Of a stretch of DNA of 24,785 nt, positions 1 through 7,406 are shown in pieces. The position numbers and the translations under genes are program-made. Numbering within the stretch: the stretch's first letter is position 1; every line of letters begins with the position of its first letter. The stretch is from WRIS01 sp050945135. Lineage in GTDB: Bacteria; Actinomycetota; Coriobacteriia; Coriobacteriales; Eggerthellaceae. The stretch lies in contig JBMNSJ010000032.1 in assembly GCA_050945135.1 (NCBI GenBank), positions 1-24,785 on the forward strand, read 5' to 3'. The notes under the pieces are model-generated. The model had not been told where the DNA came from and ran no database searches. It worked only from the letters and a program-made list of their open reading frames with translations.

Positions 1-63
1 GAAAAGTAGAGATCTAAGGCTATCAGCTTATCTTCTTGGCTAAACATCTTCGGACTCCAATCC

Positions 64-87
64 GGACTCAAAAGAGTCCAACTTTTT
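64..87 (+). terminator. possible intrinsic terminator of an upstream gene
   Basis: A perfect 6-bp stem (GGACTC/GAGTCC) with an AAAA loop occupies 64-79 and is followed by AACTTTTT at 80-87. The stem is short and the T run starts two bases late, so this is a weak intrinsic terminator candidate. It would end a plus-strand gene lying left of the window. Confidence 0.35.
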
Positions 88-174
88 GTCCGGAGCCCCC
101 AAACGCACTTTTGTACTTGAAGTAGCGGCTTTTATCGTTGTTCAGGAGAATGTGGCAGTGCAACATTTGACAGC

Positions 175-208
175 GCAGGCATGGGAGCAGTGCAGGCATG
201 GGAGCAGT
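175..208. repeat. 17-bp perfect tandem duplication
   Basis: The 17-mer GCAGGCATGGGAGCAGT occurs at 175-191 and again, immediately adjacent, at 192-208 with no mismatch. The second copy runs into the hairpin at 204-220. It lies in a gene-free stretch and looks like a recent slippage duplication. No coding role is visible. Confidence 0.9.
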
Positions 209-227
209 GGAAACCACTGCAGCTTTT
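204..227 (+). terminator. possible intrinsic terminator or first hairpin of a structured stretch
   Basis: GCAGTGG and CCACTGC (204-210 and 214-220) form a perfect 7-bp stem with an AAA loop, followed by AGCTTTTC. The stem is good but the T run is only four bases. It may be a second terminator for an upstream plus-strand gene, or the first of several hairpins between 204 and 357. Confidence 0.4.
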
Positions 228-357
228 CAAGGGCTATCAGAAAACCCGCACCACAAGAAAAGCCACGCGACCAGAAAACCAAGGTCAGCAAAACCTTGCC
301 TTTACCAGAAAACCAACCTGGTCAGAAATCGCGCGTGCTGCCAGATAAGCACAGCGC
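204..357. other. gene-free stretch with four successive hairpins
   Basis: This is part of the roughly 600-bp region before mraZ in which I see no convincing gene. Four short stems follow one another: 204-220 (7 bp, AAA loop), 280-298 (CAAGGT/ACCTTG), 304-322 (ACCAG/CTGGT) and 331-357 (GCGC plus GTGCT pairing with AGCAC plus GCGC, one bulged A). A motif YCAGAAAACC recurs at 237, 271 and 305, exactly 34 bp apart, but the rest of the 34-bp units do not match. Reading frames across here have no recognisable protein features. A structured RNA, a worn repeat array, or chance are all possible. Confidence 0.35.
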
Positions 358-431
358 AAGATAACCTGCACTGAAAAAACCCACGCTGCCGGAAATCAAG
401 CATACCGGTAACCCTTTTTGAGCTTTACTCT

Positions 432-440
432 TGTGGACAA
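432..440 (-). promoter_or_regulatory. single DnaA-box-like site
   Basis: Read on the minus strand, 432-440 is TTGTCCACA, which matches the DnaA box form used in high-GC Actinobacteria. I found no second box close by, so this is not an origin. It could be a lone regulatory site upstream of the division cluster or a chance 9-mer. Confidence 0.3.
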
Positions 441-578
441 CGCACCAATTTGCACCAGACGTCCCACTTTCTCCCACCATCTCTGTGGTACACGAACAGC
501 CTGTTTCCAACTTGCAATCTTCGTATCCTTAAAAAATACAAATGAATACGAGCCTAGATATTGTGGTCACCTTCTCTG

Positions 579-621
579 CATCCCCCAAATATAGCTTAGG
601 TCTCTCTATCGGTGGGGGATG
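579..621. repeat. inverted repeat upstream of the mraZ promoter
   Basis: CATCCCCCA at 579-587 and TGGGGGATG at 613-621 are perfect 9-bp inverted arms separated by 25 bases. The right arm overlaps the first unit of the distal MraZ-box set. No T run follows, so it is not a terminator. It may present two opposed TGGG sites to MraZ or fold in an RNA started further upstream. Confidence 0.55.
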
Positions 622-643
622 AAGCGGGTTCGGGTGGGAGATG
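614..643 (+). promoter_or_regulatory. distal set of MraZ-box-like repeats
   Basis: Three G-rich units start at 614 (GGGGGATG), 624 (GCGGGTTC) and 634 (GTGGGAGATG), spaced exactly 10 bp. This is the spacing of TGGGN-N5 direct repeats bound by the MraZ ring in characterised bacteria. The units are less regular than the proximal set. A weak -10-like TAAAAT sits at 651-656 without a convincing -35. A second, upstream operator is the likely reading. Confidence 0.4.
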
Positions 644-673
644 GCACTTCTAAAATGGGGCATTTTCCCATGA

Positions 674-703
674 AAGTGTTGCGAAGTGGGATGAAGTGGG
701 ATA
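674..703 (+). promoter_or_regulatory. proximal MraZ operator (three 10-bp repeats)
   Basis: The repeats AAGTGTTGCG (674-683), AAGTGGGATG (684-693) and AAGTGGGATA (694-703) follow head to tail with a 10-bp period; the second and third carry the TGGG core. MraZ homologues bind TGGGN repeats separated by 5 bp, so this is the expected autoregulatory operator. The repeats fill the space between the -35 and -10 hexamers of the mraZ promoter, a position suited to repression. Confidence 0.7.
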
Positions 704-707
704 CAAT
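679..707 (+). promoter_or_regulatory. promoter of the mraZ/dcw operon
   Basis: A -35-like TTGCGA (679-684, 4 of 6 consensus bases) and a -10-like TACAAT (702-707, 5 of 6) are separated by 17 bp. Transcription should begin near 713, giving a leader of about 35 nt before the mraZ start. The spacer is filled by the MraZ repeats. Confidence 0.65.
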
Positions 708-747
708 GCACAGAGTTGCAAGAGGACTGAGCAGGAAAGGAGGGGGC

Positions 748-1182
748 ATGTACTTAAGAGGCGAGTATCGACATAAGCTTGATGCAAAAGGTCGTCTGAG
801 TCTTCCCGCCCCGTTCCGCAAAGCCCTTGCAAAAAACCTCGTAATAACTCTTTCTCCCGACGAGCAGTTCTTAATGGTCTTCGAAGATAAGGGTTTCGAG
901 AAATGGGTCGACGATTTATTCGTGGTCAATGGTGAAGGCTTCAAGGCAAATGATCTTGAGCAAGCAGCTCAACGCAAGAAGTTAAACGCCCGCGCACGCG
1001 ATGTCGAACTTGATAATTCTGGAAGATTGGGTATTCCAATCGACCAACGTGAAGCGGTTTCGCTCGAGAAGGAAGTAGTCCTGATTGGTGATGCCGACCA
1101 TTTCGAGGTTTGGGATGCAAAGCGTTGGGATGCTTATTCGGATGCTGTCGATTTATCGCAGTTGTTCGTAAAGAAATCCTAA
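748..1182 (+). CDS. mraZ: MraZ, transcriptional regulator of the division and cell wall cluster
   Basis: MraZ is an AbrB-fold DNA-binding protein that forms rings and represses its own dcw operon through TGGG-type repeats. The product is 144 aa, the usual family length. It opens with MYLRGEYRHKLDAKGRLSLP, the first of two typical DxKGR-type half domains; the second appears as LDNSGRLGIP near residue 88. The ATG at 748 is chosen because of the strong AAGGAGGGGG ribosome site just before it and because the family starts here. The frame is open back to 619, but that would place the start upstream of the predicted transcript start. First gene of the operon; rsmH follows after 3 bp. Confidence 0.95.
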   Translation: MYLRGEYRHKLDAKGRLSLPAPFRKALAKNLVITLSPDEQFLMVFEDKGFEKWVDDLFVVNGEGFKANDLEQAAQRKKLNARARDVELDNSGRLGIPIDQREAVSLEKEVVLIGDADHFEVWDAKRWDAYSDAVDLSQLFVKKS

Positions 1183-1185
1183 GAC

Positions 1186-2154
1186 GTGAGCGCAGTGACA
1201 AATGAATATCGGCATATACCGGTTCTGCTCGCCGAGTGCTTCGAATACCTACACCTTAAAACACAGCATATATTCGTTGACGCAACGCTCGGTGGAGCAG
1301 GGCATTCTTATCAGGCAGCGAAAATCCTCGGTAACCAAGGTATTCTGATTGGAATCGATCAAGATGAAATTGCGCTTAATGCAGCGCGTGCTCGTCTCGA
1401 ATCCATTTCAGAAGACTTAAGTCCCACACTTGTTTTATTGCGGGGCAACTTCGGGGATTTGGACGAACTTCTTGTGAGTGCTGAGGTTCCTGGAATAGAT
1501 GCAATTCTGTTCGACCTAGGAGTCTCATCGGTGCAGATTGATACGCCATCTCGTGGCTTCTCCTTTAAGGAGAATGGCCCACTTGATATGCGGATGGATC
1601 CGGGGAAACAAACCCTAAACGCAGCAGAGATCGTAAACACTTATAACGCAGCAGATCTCACTCGGATCATCCGTGATTATTCAGACGAAAAGTGGGCCAG
1701 CCGTATCGCGGAATTCATTGTGAAGGCTCGCGAGGAAATGCGCATTGAAACAAGCGAACAGCTCGTTGAAATAATTAAGGCGGCTATTCCTGCTTCAGCT
1801 CGACGTGCTGGGGGACACCCTGCAAAACGCACGTTTCAGGCGCTTCGAATCGAGACAAATTCAGAGCTTTCTGTGCTACAGCGAGGTTTGGATTCGGCGA
1901 TTGCTTGGCTCAATCCTGGAGGACGTATTGCGGTCATTAGCTATCATTCGCTTGAAGATTGCATTGTTAAAAATACCTTCGCTCGCTACGAAAAACGTTG
2001 TACTTGTCCACTTGATTTGCCCGTATGTGTATGCGGAAACGTGCCGATAATCAAGACAATCACGCGCAAACCTGTTTTGCCATCCAAAGAAGAAATTGAA
2101 CAGAATCCTCGAGCACGAAGCGCCAAGCTGAGGGTTGCTGAAAAAATCGTTTGA
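1186..2154 (+). CDS. rsmH: RsmH, 16S rRNA (cytosine-1402-N4)-methyltransferase
   Basis: RsmH (MraW) methylates N4 of C1402 in 16S rRNA using S-adenosylmethionine in the cytosol. The 322-aa product has the family motifs in order: HIPVLLAECFEYL (10-22), the SAM-binding VDATLGGAGHS (31-41), GIDQDEIAL (56-64), DLGVSSVQIDTPSRGFSF (110-127), HPAKRTFQALRIETN (211-225) and YHSLED (253-258). The last is normally followed by Arg; here it is Cys259. A C-terminal CxC...CxC cluster (Cys272, 274, 281, 283) is typical of actinobacterial and Gram-positive members and may bind metal. The start is a GTG 3 bp after the mraZ stop, with no clear ribosome site, suggesting translational coupling; GTG 1195 is an alternative. 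Confidence 0.95.
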   Translation: MSAVTNEYRHIPVLLAECFEYLHLKTQHIFVDATLGGAGHSYQAAKILGNQGILIGIDQDEIALNAARARLESISEDLSPTLVLLRGNFGDLDELLVSAEVPGIDAILFDLGVSSVQIDTPSRGFSFKENGPLDMRMDPGKQTLNAAEIVNTYNAADLTRIIRDYSDEKWASRIAEFIVKAREEMRIETSEQLVEIIKAAIPASARRAGGHPAKRTFQALRIETNSELSVLQRGLDSAIAWLNPGGRIAVISYHSLEDCIVKNTFARYEKRCTCPLDLPVCVCGNVPIIKTITRKPVLPSKEEIEQNPRARSAKLRVAEKIV

Positions 2155-2240
2155 AACAATCGGTGAGGTTAGCTTCGGGCTGGCTTCACCGAGACCAAAG
2201 AAGACAAGCTTGAAGGCGAAGAAAAGGGAGGGAGTAGTTT

Positions 2241-2693
2241 ATGGCTTCGGCAGCACCAGCATATCGTCAGCCCGAACGAGCACCCCAACAATCTCCTCGT
2301 ATTCGCGTTGTCCCCGGTAGAGGTACGCCTCAAGCACCAGATACGCTCCCATCATCAGTTATCACGCTTGCAAAGCTTTTTGCAGTTATCCTCGTAGTGT
2401 TTGCCCTTCTCGCATTCTTGCGTATCGGAATGGCATCTGCAACGGTAACTACGGCGGTTGCTGCTGACGAGATTTCTGCTGAGATAGAGGGCTTGCGTTC
2501 GCAGGGCAGTAACTTAGAGGTAGCTGAGAGCAATCTTTCAAACCCAACCTATATCAAATCAGAAGCAGCAAAGCTAAGCATGGTAGCACCAGGTGAAACT
2601 GCTGTTATCACGCTTCCTCAGGATGTTGTCACCACTGATGCTTCGGGAAACTTGTCTCTTGCTGCAAGCCTGAAAGCCGCAGCACAGGTTTAG
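2241..2693 (+). CDS. ftsL: FtsL-like septum-formation protein
   Basis: A small bitopic division protein of the FtsL/FtsB type. The 150-aa product has a basic, Pro-rich cytoplasmic tail (1-38), one membrane helix (about 40-64), a short extracytoplasmic coiled coil (about 73-100) and the NPTYIKSEAAKLSMVAPGE segment (101-119), which resembles the conserved tail of FtsL/FtsB. FtsL pairs with the FtsB and FtsQ homologues and activates FtsW-FtsI. Sequence conservation is low in this family, so position between rsmH and ftsI is important evidence. The ATG follows a strong GGGAGGGAG site with a 6-nt spacer. The 86-bp gap before it has no clear promoter. Confidence 0.8.
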   Translation: MASAAPAYRQPERAPQQSPRIRVVPGRGTPQAPDTLPSSVITLAKLFAVILVVFALLAFLRIGMASATVTTAVAADEISAEIEGLRSQGSNLEVAESNLSNPTYIKSEAAKLSMVAPGETAVITLPQDVVTTDASGNLSLAASLKAAAQV

Positions 2694-2699
2694 CCCATC

Positions 2700-4445
2700 A
2701 TGGCAGACCGAAGAAATAGGTCGTCTGGAGGCGGTCGAAACTCGCGTGGTGCAAGCAAACCTAATACTGAGTTAGTTTTTGATTCCCAGGACACCTCAAG
2801 TAGAGCGAACTGGGTTATCGTCGTTTTTGTGGGGCTAGCTATTATTTTCCTGTTTCGCTTGCTCTATCTTCACGTGTTTGTAGCAGATGAATATTCAGCA
2901 CAAGCAGAAGAGGCGCGCACGATAAGCCTTGATATCTCGCCAAAGCGGGGCACTATCTATGATCGTAATGGCGTTGTGCTCGCTACCAGCGTTGATGCTA
3001 CAACTATCTATGCTCATCCTCATGAGGTCACCGATGCTAAATCTGCCGGAACTCTACTGGCGTCGGTTCTGGGTGGCGAGAGCGCAGACTACACAGAAAA
3101 ACTTACGAACGAGGATTCGCCTTTTGTCTACATTGCAAGAAAGGCCGATGTTGAAAAAGCGCAAGAAGTAAAAGATCTCGAGATTGAGGGAATTCATTTT
3201 GTTGAAGATACTCGCCGCGTTTACCCAAACGACCAGATTGGTGGGCAGGTAATCGGGTTCGTTAATATTGACGGAGAGGGAATTACCGGTCTTGAGCTTT
3301 ATTATGACGACATCCTAAGCGGTACGCCAGGAAAACTGGTGGTGGAGCGGGGAGCCGATGGAACCCCAATTCCGGGAGGGACGCATCGAGATGTCGAGGC
3401 GATAGATGGGCAAGATATCATTATTTCCATCGATATAGGAATGCAGCAGTTTCTTGAGGAGCGTCTTGCTGAAGAAGTGAGTAGCATAGGCGGCAAGAGT
3501 GGAAACTCGGTGGTCATGGATGGAGGAACGGGAGAGATTTATGCCTGTGCCTCGCTGCCACTATTCAATCCTTCGGATACTTCCGTTGTTGAAGAAGGCG
3601 CCACTGATTTAAAGAGCATTACCCAGGCGTTTGAGCCAGGCTCAATTTTTAAAGCCGTGTCGATGTCTGCAATCCTTGAAGCTGGAGTTCTTACGCCAGA
3701 CGATACCATTTTTGCTCCCGCCTATCTTCAGGCTGATGAATACTATGTTTCTGACGCCCACGACCGTGGAGACGAAACTATGACATTGCGGCAGATTCTT
3801 GCACAGTCGTCTAATGTTGGAACGGCTCTTGCCACTTCACAACTTGGCTTCCCGCAGTTCTATCAAAAAATACTCGAATACAACCTCAATGAAGCAACAG
3901 GAGTTGATTATCCTGGTGAGGCAAGTGGCTACCTTCTCGAACAAAGCGATTGGTCGCTCATTCAAGCCTACAATGTAAGCTTTGGTCAGGGTGTTTCGGT
4001 AACTCCTCTGCAAATGACTCGCTTTTATGGTGCCTTAGTTAATGAAGGTGTGGAATGCACGCCGCATTTTCTCATCAAGAAGCTCAACAGCGACGATGAG
4101 CTGGAGTATGAGACCGAGGAAGTTATTACCAACAAAGAATCTATCCCTGTCCTTACGAGCATGCTTGAATCAGTGGTAATCGAAGGAACTGCTACCGATA
4201 TTGAAATTCCAGGCTATGCGGTGGCAGGAAAAACAGGTACCGCCGAAATCGCGAATCCTGAAGGCGGTTATCTTTCCGGTCTTTACAACATTAGCTTTGT
4301 GGGCTTTTTGCCAAATTCGTCGTCGCAATTGGTTTGTTTTGTGGGGGCCACCGAGGTTCCGGGCGACAGAAAAGTGACAAGCGCATTTCAGGATATAATG
4401 TCTTATGCTGTCGAACGCTATAAAATCGTACCCAACGGAGGATAG
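2700..4445 (+). CDS. ftsI: FtsI-type class B penicillin-binding protein (septal transpeptidase)
   Basis: Septal D,D-transpeptidase that crosslinks glycan made by FtsW. The 581-aa product has a short basic cytoplasmic tail, one membrane anchor (about 37-60), a class B pedestal domain opening with KRGTIYDRNG (82-91), and a C-terminal transpeptidase domain. The three active-site motifs are present: SIFK (nucleophile Ser315, Lys318), SSN (370-372) and KTG (511-513). There are no C-terminal PASTA domains. The start is 6 bp after the ftsL stop with only a poor ribosome site, so coupling to ftsL translation is likely. The dcw position favours the septal enzyme over an elongation PBP. Confidence 0.93.
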   Translation: MADRRNRSSGGGRNSRGASKPNTELVFDSQDTSSRANWVIVVFVGLAIIFLFRLLYLHVFVADEYSAQAEEARTISLDISPKRGTIYDRNGVVLATSVDATTIYAHPHEVTDAKSAGTLLASVLGGESADYTEKLTNEDSPFVYIARKADVEKAQEVKDLEIEGIHFVEDTRRVYPNDQIGGQVIGFVNIDGEGITGLELYYDDILSGTPGKLVVERGADGTPIPGGTHRDVEAIDGQDIIISIDIGMQQFLEERLAEEVSSIGGKSGNSVVMDGGTGEIYACASLPLFNPSDTSVVEEGATDLKSITQAFEPGSIFKAVSMSAILEAGVLTPDDTIFAPAYLQADEYYVSDAHDRGDETMTLRQILAQSSNVGTALATSQLGFPQFYQKILEYNLNEATGVDYPGEASGYLLEQSDWSLIQAYNVSFGQGVSVTPLQMTRFYGALVNEGVECTPHFLIKKLNSDDELEYETEEVITNKESIPVLTSMLESVVIEGTATDIEIPGYAVAGKTGTAEIANPEGGYLSGLYNISFVGFLPNSSSQLVCFVGATEVPGDRKVTSAFQDIMSYAVERYKIVPNGG

Positions 4446-4447
4446 TT

Positions 4448-5929
4448 ATGACGAAATCATGCCAAGAAATTTTCTCCGGGATAGACCACAGCATCATTGG
4501 AAACCCTCATGAAGAAATCAAAGGAATAGCTTATCGCAGCGATAAGGTGGAACCTGGCGATATCTTCTTTTGCATCGTGGGCACCAGTGTGGATGGGCAT
4601 ACCTTTGCCCAAGACGCTATCAATCGCGGTGCTCGAGCCCTGGTGGTGCAGCGAAAAGTCTATCTTGCTGACGCCACTGATGTCACCGAAGTGGTGGTAA
4701 AAGATAGTAGAAAAGCAATGGCGCAAGCTGCCGCAAATTTCTACGATAGGCCTTCGCACGACTTTCAACTGGCTGGCATTACAGGCACGAACGGCAAAAC
4801 GACCACCGCATACCTTCTCGATCATATTGCTCGCGTTTCTGGAAAGCGCACAGGTGTTATTGGTACGGTAGGGGTACAAATTGGATCTCGAGTAGAGTCC
4901 AGCACTCATACCACCCCTGAATCTCCCGACCTCCAGCGCATCTTTGCTGATATGCGCGACGAAGACTGCGATATTGTTACTATGGAGGTAAGCTCGCATG
5001 CTCTCGATTTGGAACGAGTGTGGGCAAGCAAGTTTGCGGTAACTGCTTTTACGAATCTCTCGCAAGACCATCTTGATTTTCATAAAACATTTGAATCGTA
5101 TTTTGAGGCTAAGGCACGGCTGTTTTCGTCTGATTACCCCGCAAAACGCGTTATCTGTATCGATGATGAGTGGGGCAAAGAAATTTTAAGGCGCTGTGCT
5201 TCAAGCGATGATGACGTGTTAACGACCGGCTTTAACGAATCGGCATTGATTCATCCTGTTACCTACGAAATCAGTTCGGATTCAACAGAGCTCACCTTAG
5301 ACATATGTGGTGTCACTCATGAATGTAACTATCCTTTGGTGGGTCGGCACAATATTGAAAATGTGATGACAGCATTTGCAATTGCTTTGCAGCTGGGAAT
5401 CAAAAGCGAGCTGATTGTTGATGCGCTTGCAACTGCTCCCCAAATTCCAGGGCGCCTCGAGCGAGTCCTGGGTCCTAAGAGCAGTGAGCTTGCGGTATTT
5501 ATCGATTATGCTCACACGCCCGATGCTCTTAAGAAGTCCATCGCTTCGGTGAAATCAATCACAAAGGGAAGAACTCTCGTGGTGTTTGGTTGTGGTGGCA
5601 ATCGTGATGCCAGCAAGCGCTCAATTATGGGTCGCATTTCGCTTGACGCTGATCAGGTGGTGGTTACTTCCGATAATCCACGCCACGAAGATCCGCAAGC
5701 CATCATCAATGACATTATGGCGGGTATACAAAGCGCCAAGGAAAGAGTCTTTGTTGAAGTTGATCGTAAAAAAGCTATTGCGCTTGCGATTTCTCGTGCA
5801 CAAGCTGGCGATAGTATCTTGATAGCAGGAAAAGGGCATGAAGATTATCAGCTTGTTGGTGATGAAGTGCTCCATTTTGATGATGTTGAGGTAGCTCGAG
5901 ATGAGCTTGAGAAACGATTTCAGGTATAA
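4448..5929 (+). CDS. murE: MurE, UDP-MurNAc-tripeptide ligase, probably meso-diaminopimelate adding
   Basis: Cytosolic ATP-dependent ligase that adds the third residue to UDP-MurNAc-L-Ala-D-Glu. The 493-aa product has the N-terminal UDP-binding domain, the ATP loop GTNGKTT (113-119), the TTPES motif (155-159), the expected carbamylated Lys in YFEAKARLF (Lys222), and YAHTPDAL (354-361) in the C-terminal domain. The specificity motif reads DNPR (409-412), the form found in meso-diaminopimelate-adding enzymes; lysine-adding enzymes differ at the Arg. A GGAGG site precedes the ATG, which lies 2 bp after ftsI. Confidence 0.95.
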   Translation: MTKSCQEIFSGIDHSIIGNPHEEIKGIAYRSDKVEPGDIFFCIVGTSVDGHTFAQDAINRGARALVVQRKVYLADATDVTEVVVKDSRKAMAQAAANFYDRPSHDFQLAGITGTNGKTTTAYLLDHIARVSGKRTGVIGTVGVQIGSRVESSTHTTPESPDLQRIFADMRDEDCDIVTMEVSSHALDLERVWASKFAVTAFTNLSQDHLDFHKTFESYFEAKARLFSSDYPAKRVICIDDEWGKEILRRCASSDDDVLTTGFNESALIHPVTYEISSDSTELTLDICGVTHECNYPLVGRHNIENVMTAFAIALQLGIKSELIVDALATAPQIPGRLERVLGPKSSELAVFIDYAHTPDALKKSIASVKSITKGRTLVVFGCGGNRDASKRSIMGRISLDADQVVVTSDNPRHEDPQAIINDIMAGIQSAKERVFVEVDRKKAIALAISRAQAGDSILIAGKGHEDYQLVGDEVLHFDDVEVARDELEKRFQV

Positions 5930-5941
5930 GGGCTCACGGCT

Positions 5942-7405
5942 ATGCGATTAAACTCGAAACAAATATGCGAATACACAGGTGGGAGCTATCTGGTTGAGCC
6001 TATTGATCAGGCAGAACTCGCCTTTGGGATAAGTTGGGATTCGCGCGATATCAGAAAAGGCGATGTATATGTCGCTCTTCCTGGCGAGCGAGTTGATGGT
6101 CATGCCTTTATCGACGATGCCTTACGTGCTGGAGCGCGAATGGTTCTCCTTACCGACAAACCGGAAAACTCAACTATGCTGCTTGCCGAAGAGATGGGCG
6201 CGGCATTAATCGAAGTGAGCAATCCATTTTCTGCAATCATTGATATAGCGCGTGCGTGGAGGGCGGTTTTAAAGGGCCATGTTGTGGCAATCACGGGCTC
6301 TTCAGGAAAGACGACTACGAAAAACCTCGTGCGTGATGTGCTGAAGCAAAAGTTTTCAGTGGTATCAACCATCGGAAATCAAAACAACGAACTTGGTGTT
6401 CCGAAAACTTTGTTATCCGCAGAGATAAACACGCAGGTTGTAGTGGTAGAAATGGGCATGCGCGGTCTGGGTCAGATTAAAGAGCTGTGCGAATTTGTAA
6501 ATCCCGACATGGGACTCATTACCAATGTTGGTGAAGGCCATATTGAGCTTCTTGGAAGTAGAGAAAACATCGCTCGTGCGAAAGCAGAGCTCTTTTGTGC
6601 TCTTCCTAACGGCGTTGGTACGGCCTTCATGAATCGAAGCGACGATTTCGCGAGTTTTGTGGTAAACGAAGCGCAGCTCGAAAAGTGTTATGTGAATCTA
6701 TATTGGTATGACGGTTCATCCGAGGAGGCTTCTCGCTCTGATGCAACCGATGAGGATAGGTATGGGCAGCTTGGTGCATGGGCAAGCGAGGTAAGTTTAG
6801 ATAAGCAAGGATTCCCAAACTTCACCTTGCATATCGGTTCAGAGGCACGGCCTTGTTTTGTTCCGTTGCAGGGTGAGCATAATGTGCATAACGCCTGTGC
6901 AGCAGCAAGTGTTGGTGCTGCTTTAGGGATGGATATAGATCTCATCGTAGAGGGCTTAGAGCATGCCGAGCCCGAAGTAGGTCGGCAAGAGCTGCTTAGT
7001 TCGCGTGAAGGGGCTCTTGTTATCAACGATAGTTATAATGCAAATCCAGATTCTATGCGTGCAGCGCTGCTTATGTTTTCATCGATTGAAGTTTCTGGCA
7101 GGCGTATTGCCGTGCTCGGTGATATGGGAGAATTGGGCGATTTCGCCGAAGCTTGCCATAGAGGAATTGGTTCTCTTGCGGCAACGCTTCCGCTTGACCG
7201 TTTGCTCTGCATTGGTGAACTTTCGGTCCATATCGCTGAGGCTGCTCAAGAGGCGGGTATGGATTCTGATAAGATTGTTACTTTACACACAATATCTGAA
7301 GTACTGGTTGATTTGGAGGATTACATGCTCCCCGATGATGCAGTCTTAGTTAAGGCCTCTCGATTTATGGGGCTTGAACGCGTTGTTGGAGGGCTATTAA
7401 ACTAA
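5942..7405 (+). CDS. murF: MurF, UDP-MurNAc-tripeptide:D-Ala-D-Ala ligase
   Basis: MurF completes the cytosolic precursor by adding D-Ala-D-Ala. The 487-aa product shows the N-terminal SWDSRDIRKGDVYVALPGER segment (31-50), the ATP loop GSSGKTT (119-125), TNVGEGHIELLGS (194-206) followed by the probable carbamylated Lys214, and NDSYNANPDSM in the C-terminal domain. These distinguish it from MurE, which has GTNGKTT. It begins 12 bp after murE behind an AAGGG sequence and ends one base before the mraY start. Confidence 0.95.
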   Translation: MRLNSKQICEYTGGSYLVEPIDQAELAFGISWDSRDIRKGDVYVALPGERVDGHAFIDDALRAGARMVLLTDKPENSTMLLAEEMGAALIEVSNPFSAIIDIARAWRAVLKGHVVAITGSSGKTTTKNLVRDVLKQKFSVVSTIGNQNNELGVPKTLLSAEINTQVVVVEMGMRGLGQIKELCEFVNPDMGLITNVGEGHIELLGSRENIARAKAELFCALPNGVGTAFMNRSDDFASFVVNEAQLEKCYVNLYWYDGSSEEASRSDATDEDRYGQLGAWASEVSLDKQGFPNFTLHIGSEARPCFVPLQGEHNVHNACAAASVGAALGMDIDLIVEGLEHAEPEVGRQELLSSREGALVINDSYNANPDSMRAALLMFSSIEVSGRRIAVLGDMGELGDFAEACHRGIGSLAATLPLDRLLCIGELSVHIAEAAQEAGMDSDKIVTLHTISEVLVDLEDYMLPDDAVLVKASRFMGLERVVGGLLN

Positions 7406-7406
7406 T

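Noticed and set aside
237..314. Possible CRISPR-like array with 34-bp spacing
   Set aside because: Only about 10 bp of each unit is shared, with three copies and no cas genes; too little for a CRISPR array.
86..364. 92-codon plus-strand frame in the first 400 bases
   Set aside because: It runs through the tandem duplication and hairpins, has low-complexity Lys/Gln/Pro content and no ribosome site or known domain.
619..747. Upstream extension of mraZ to an ATG at 619
   Set aside because: It would cross the operator and the predicted transcription start, has no strong ribosome site, and adds 43 residues not found in MraZ; ATG 748 has an excellent ribosome site and the family N-terminus.
6627..7026. 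Minus-strand frames opposite murF
   Set aside because: These are frames opposite a well-conserved Mur ligase, with no ribosome sites and no recognisable domains.
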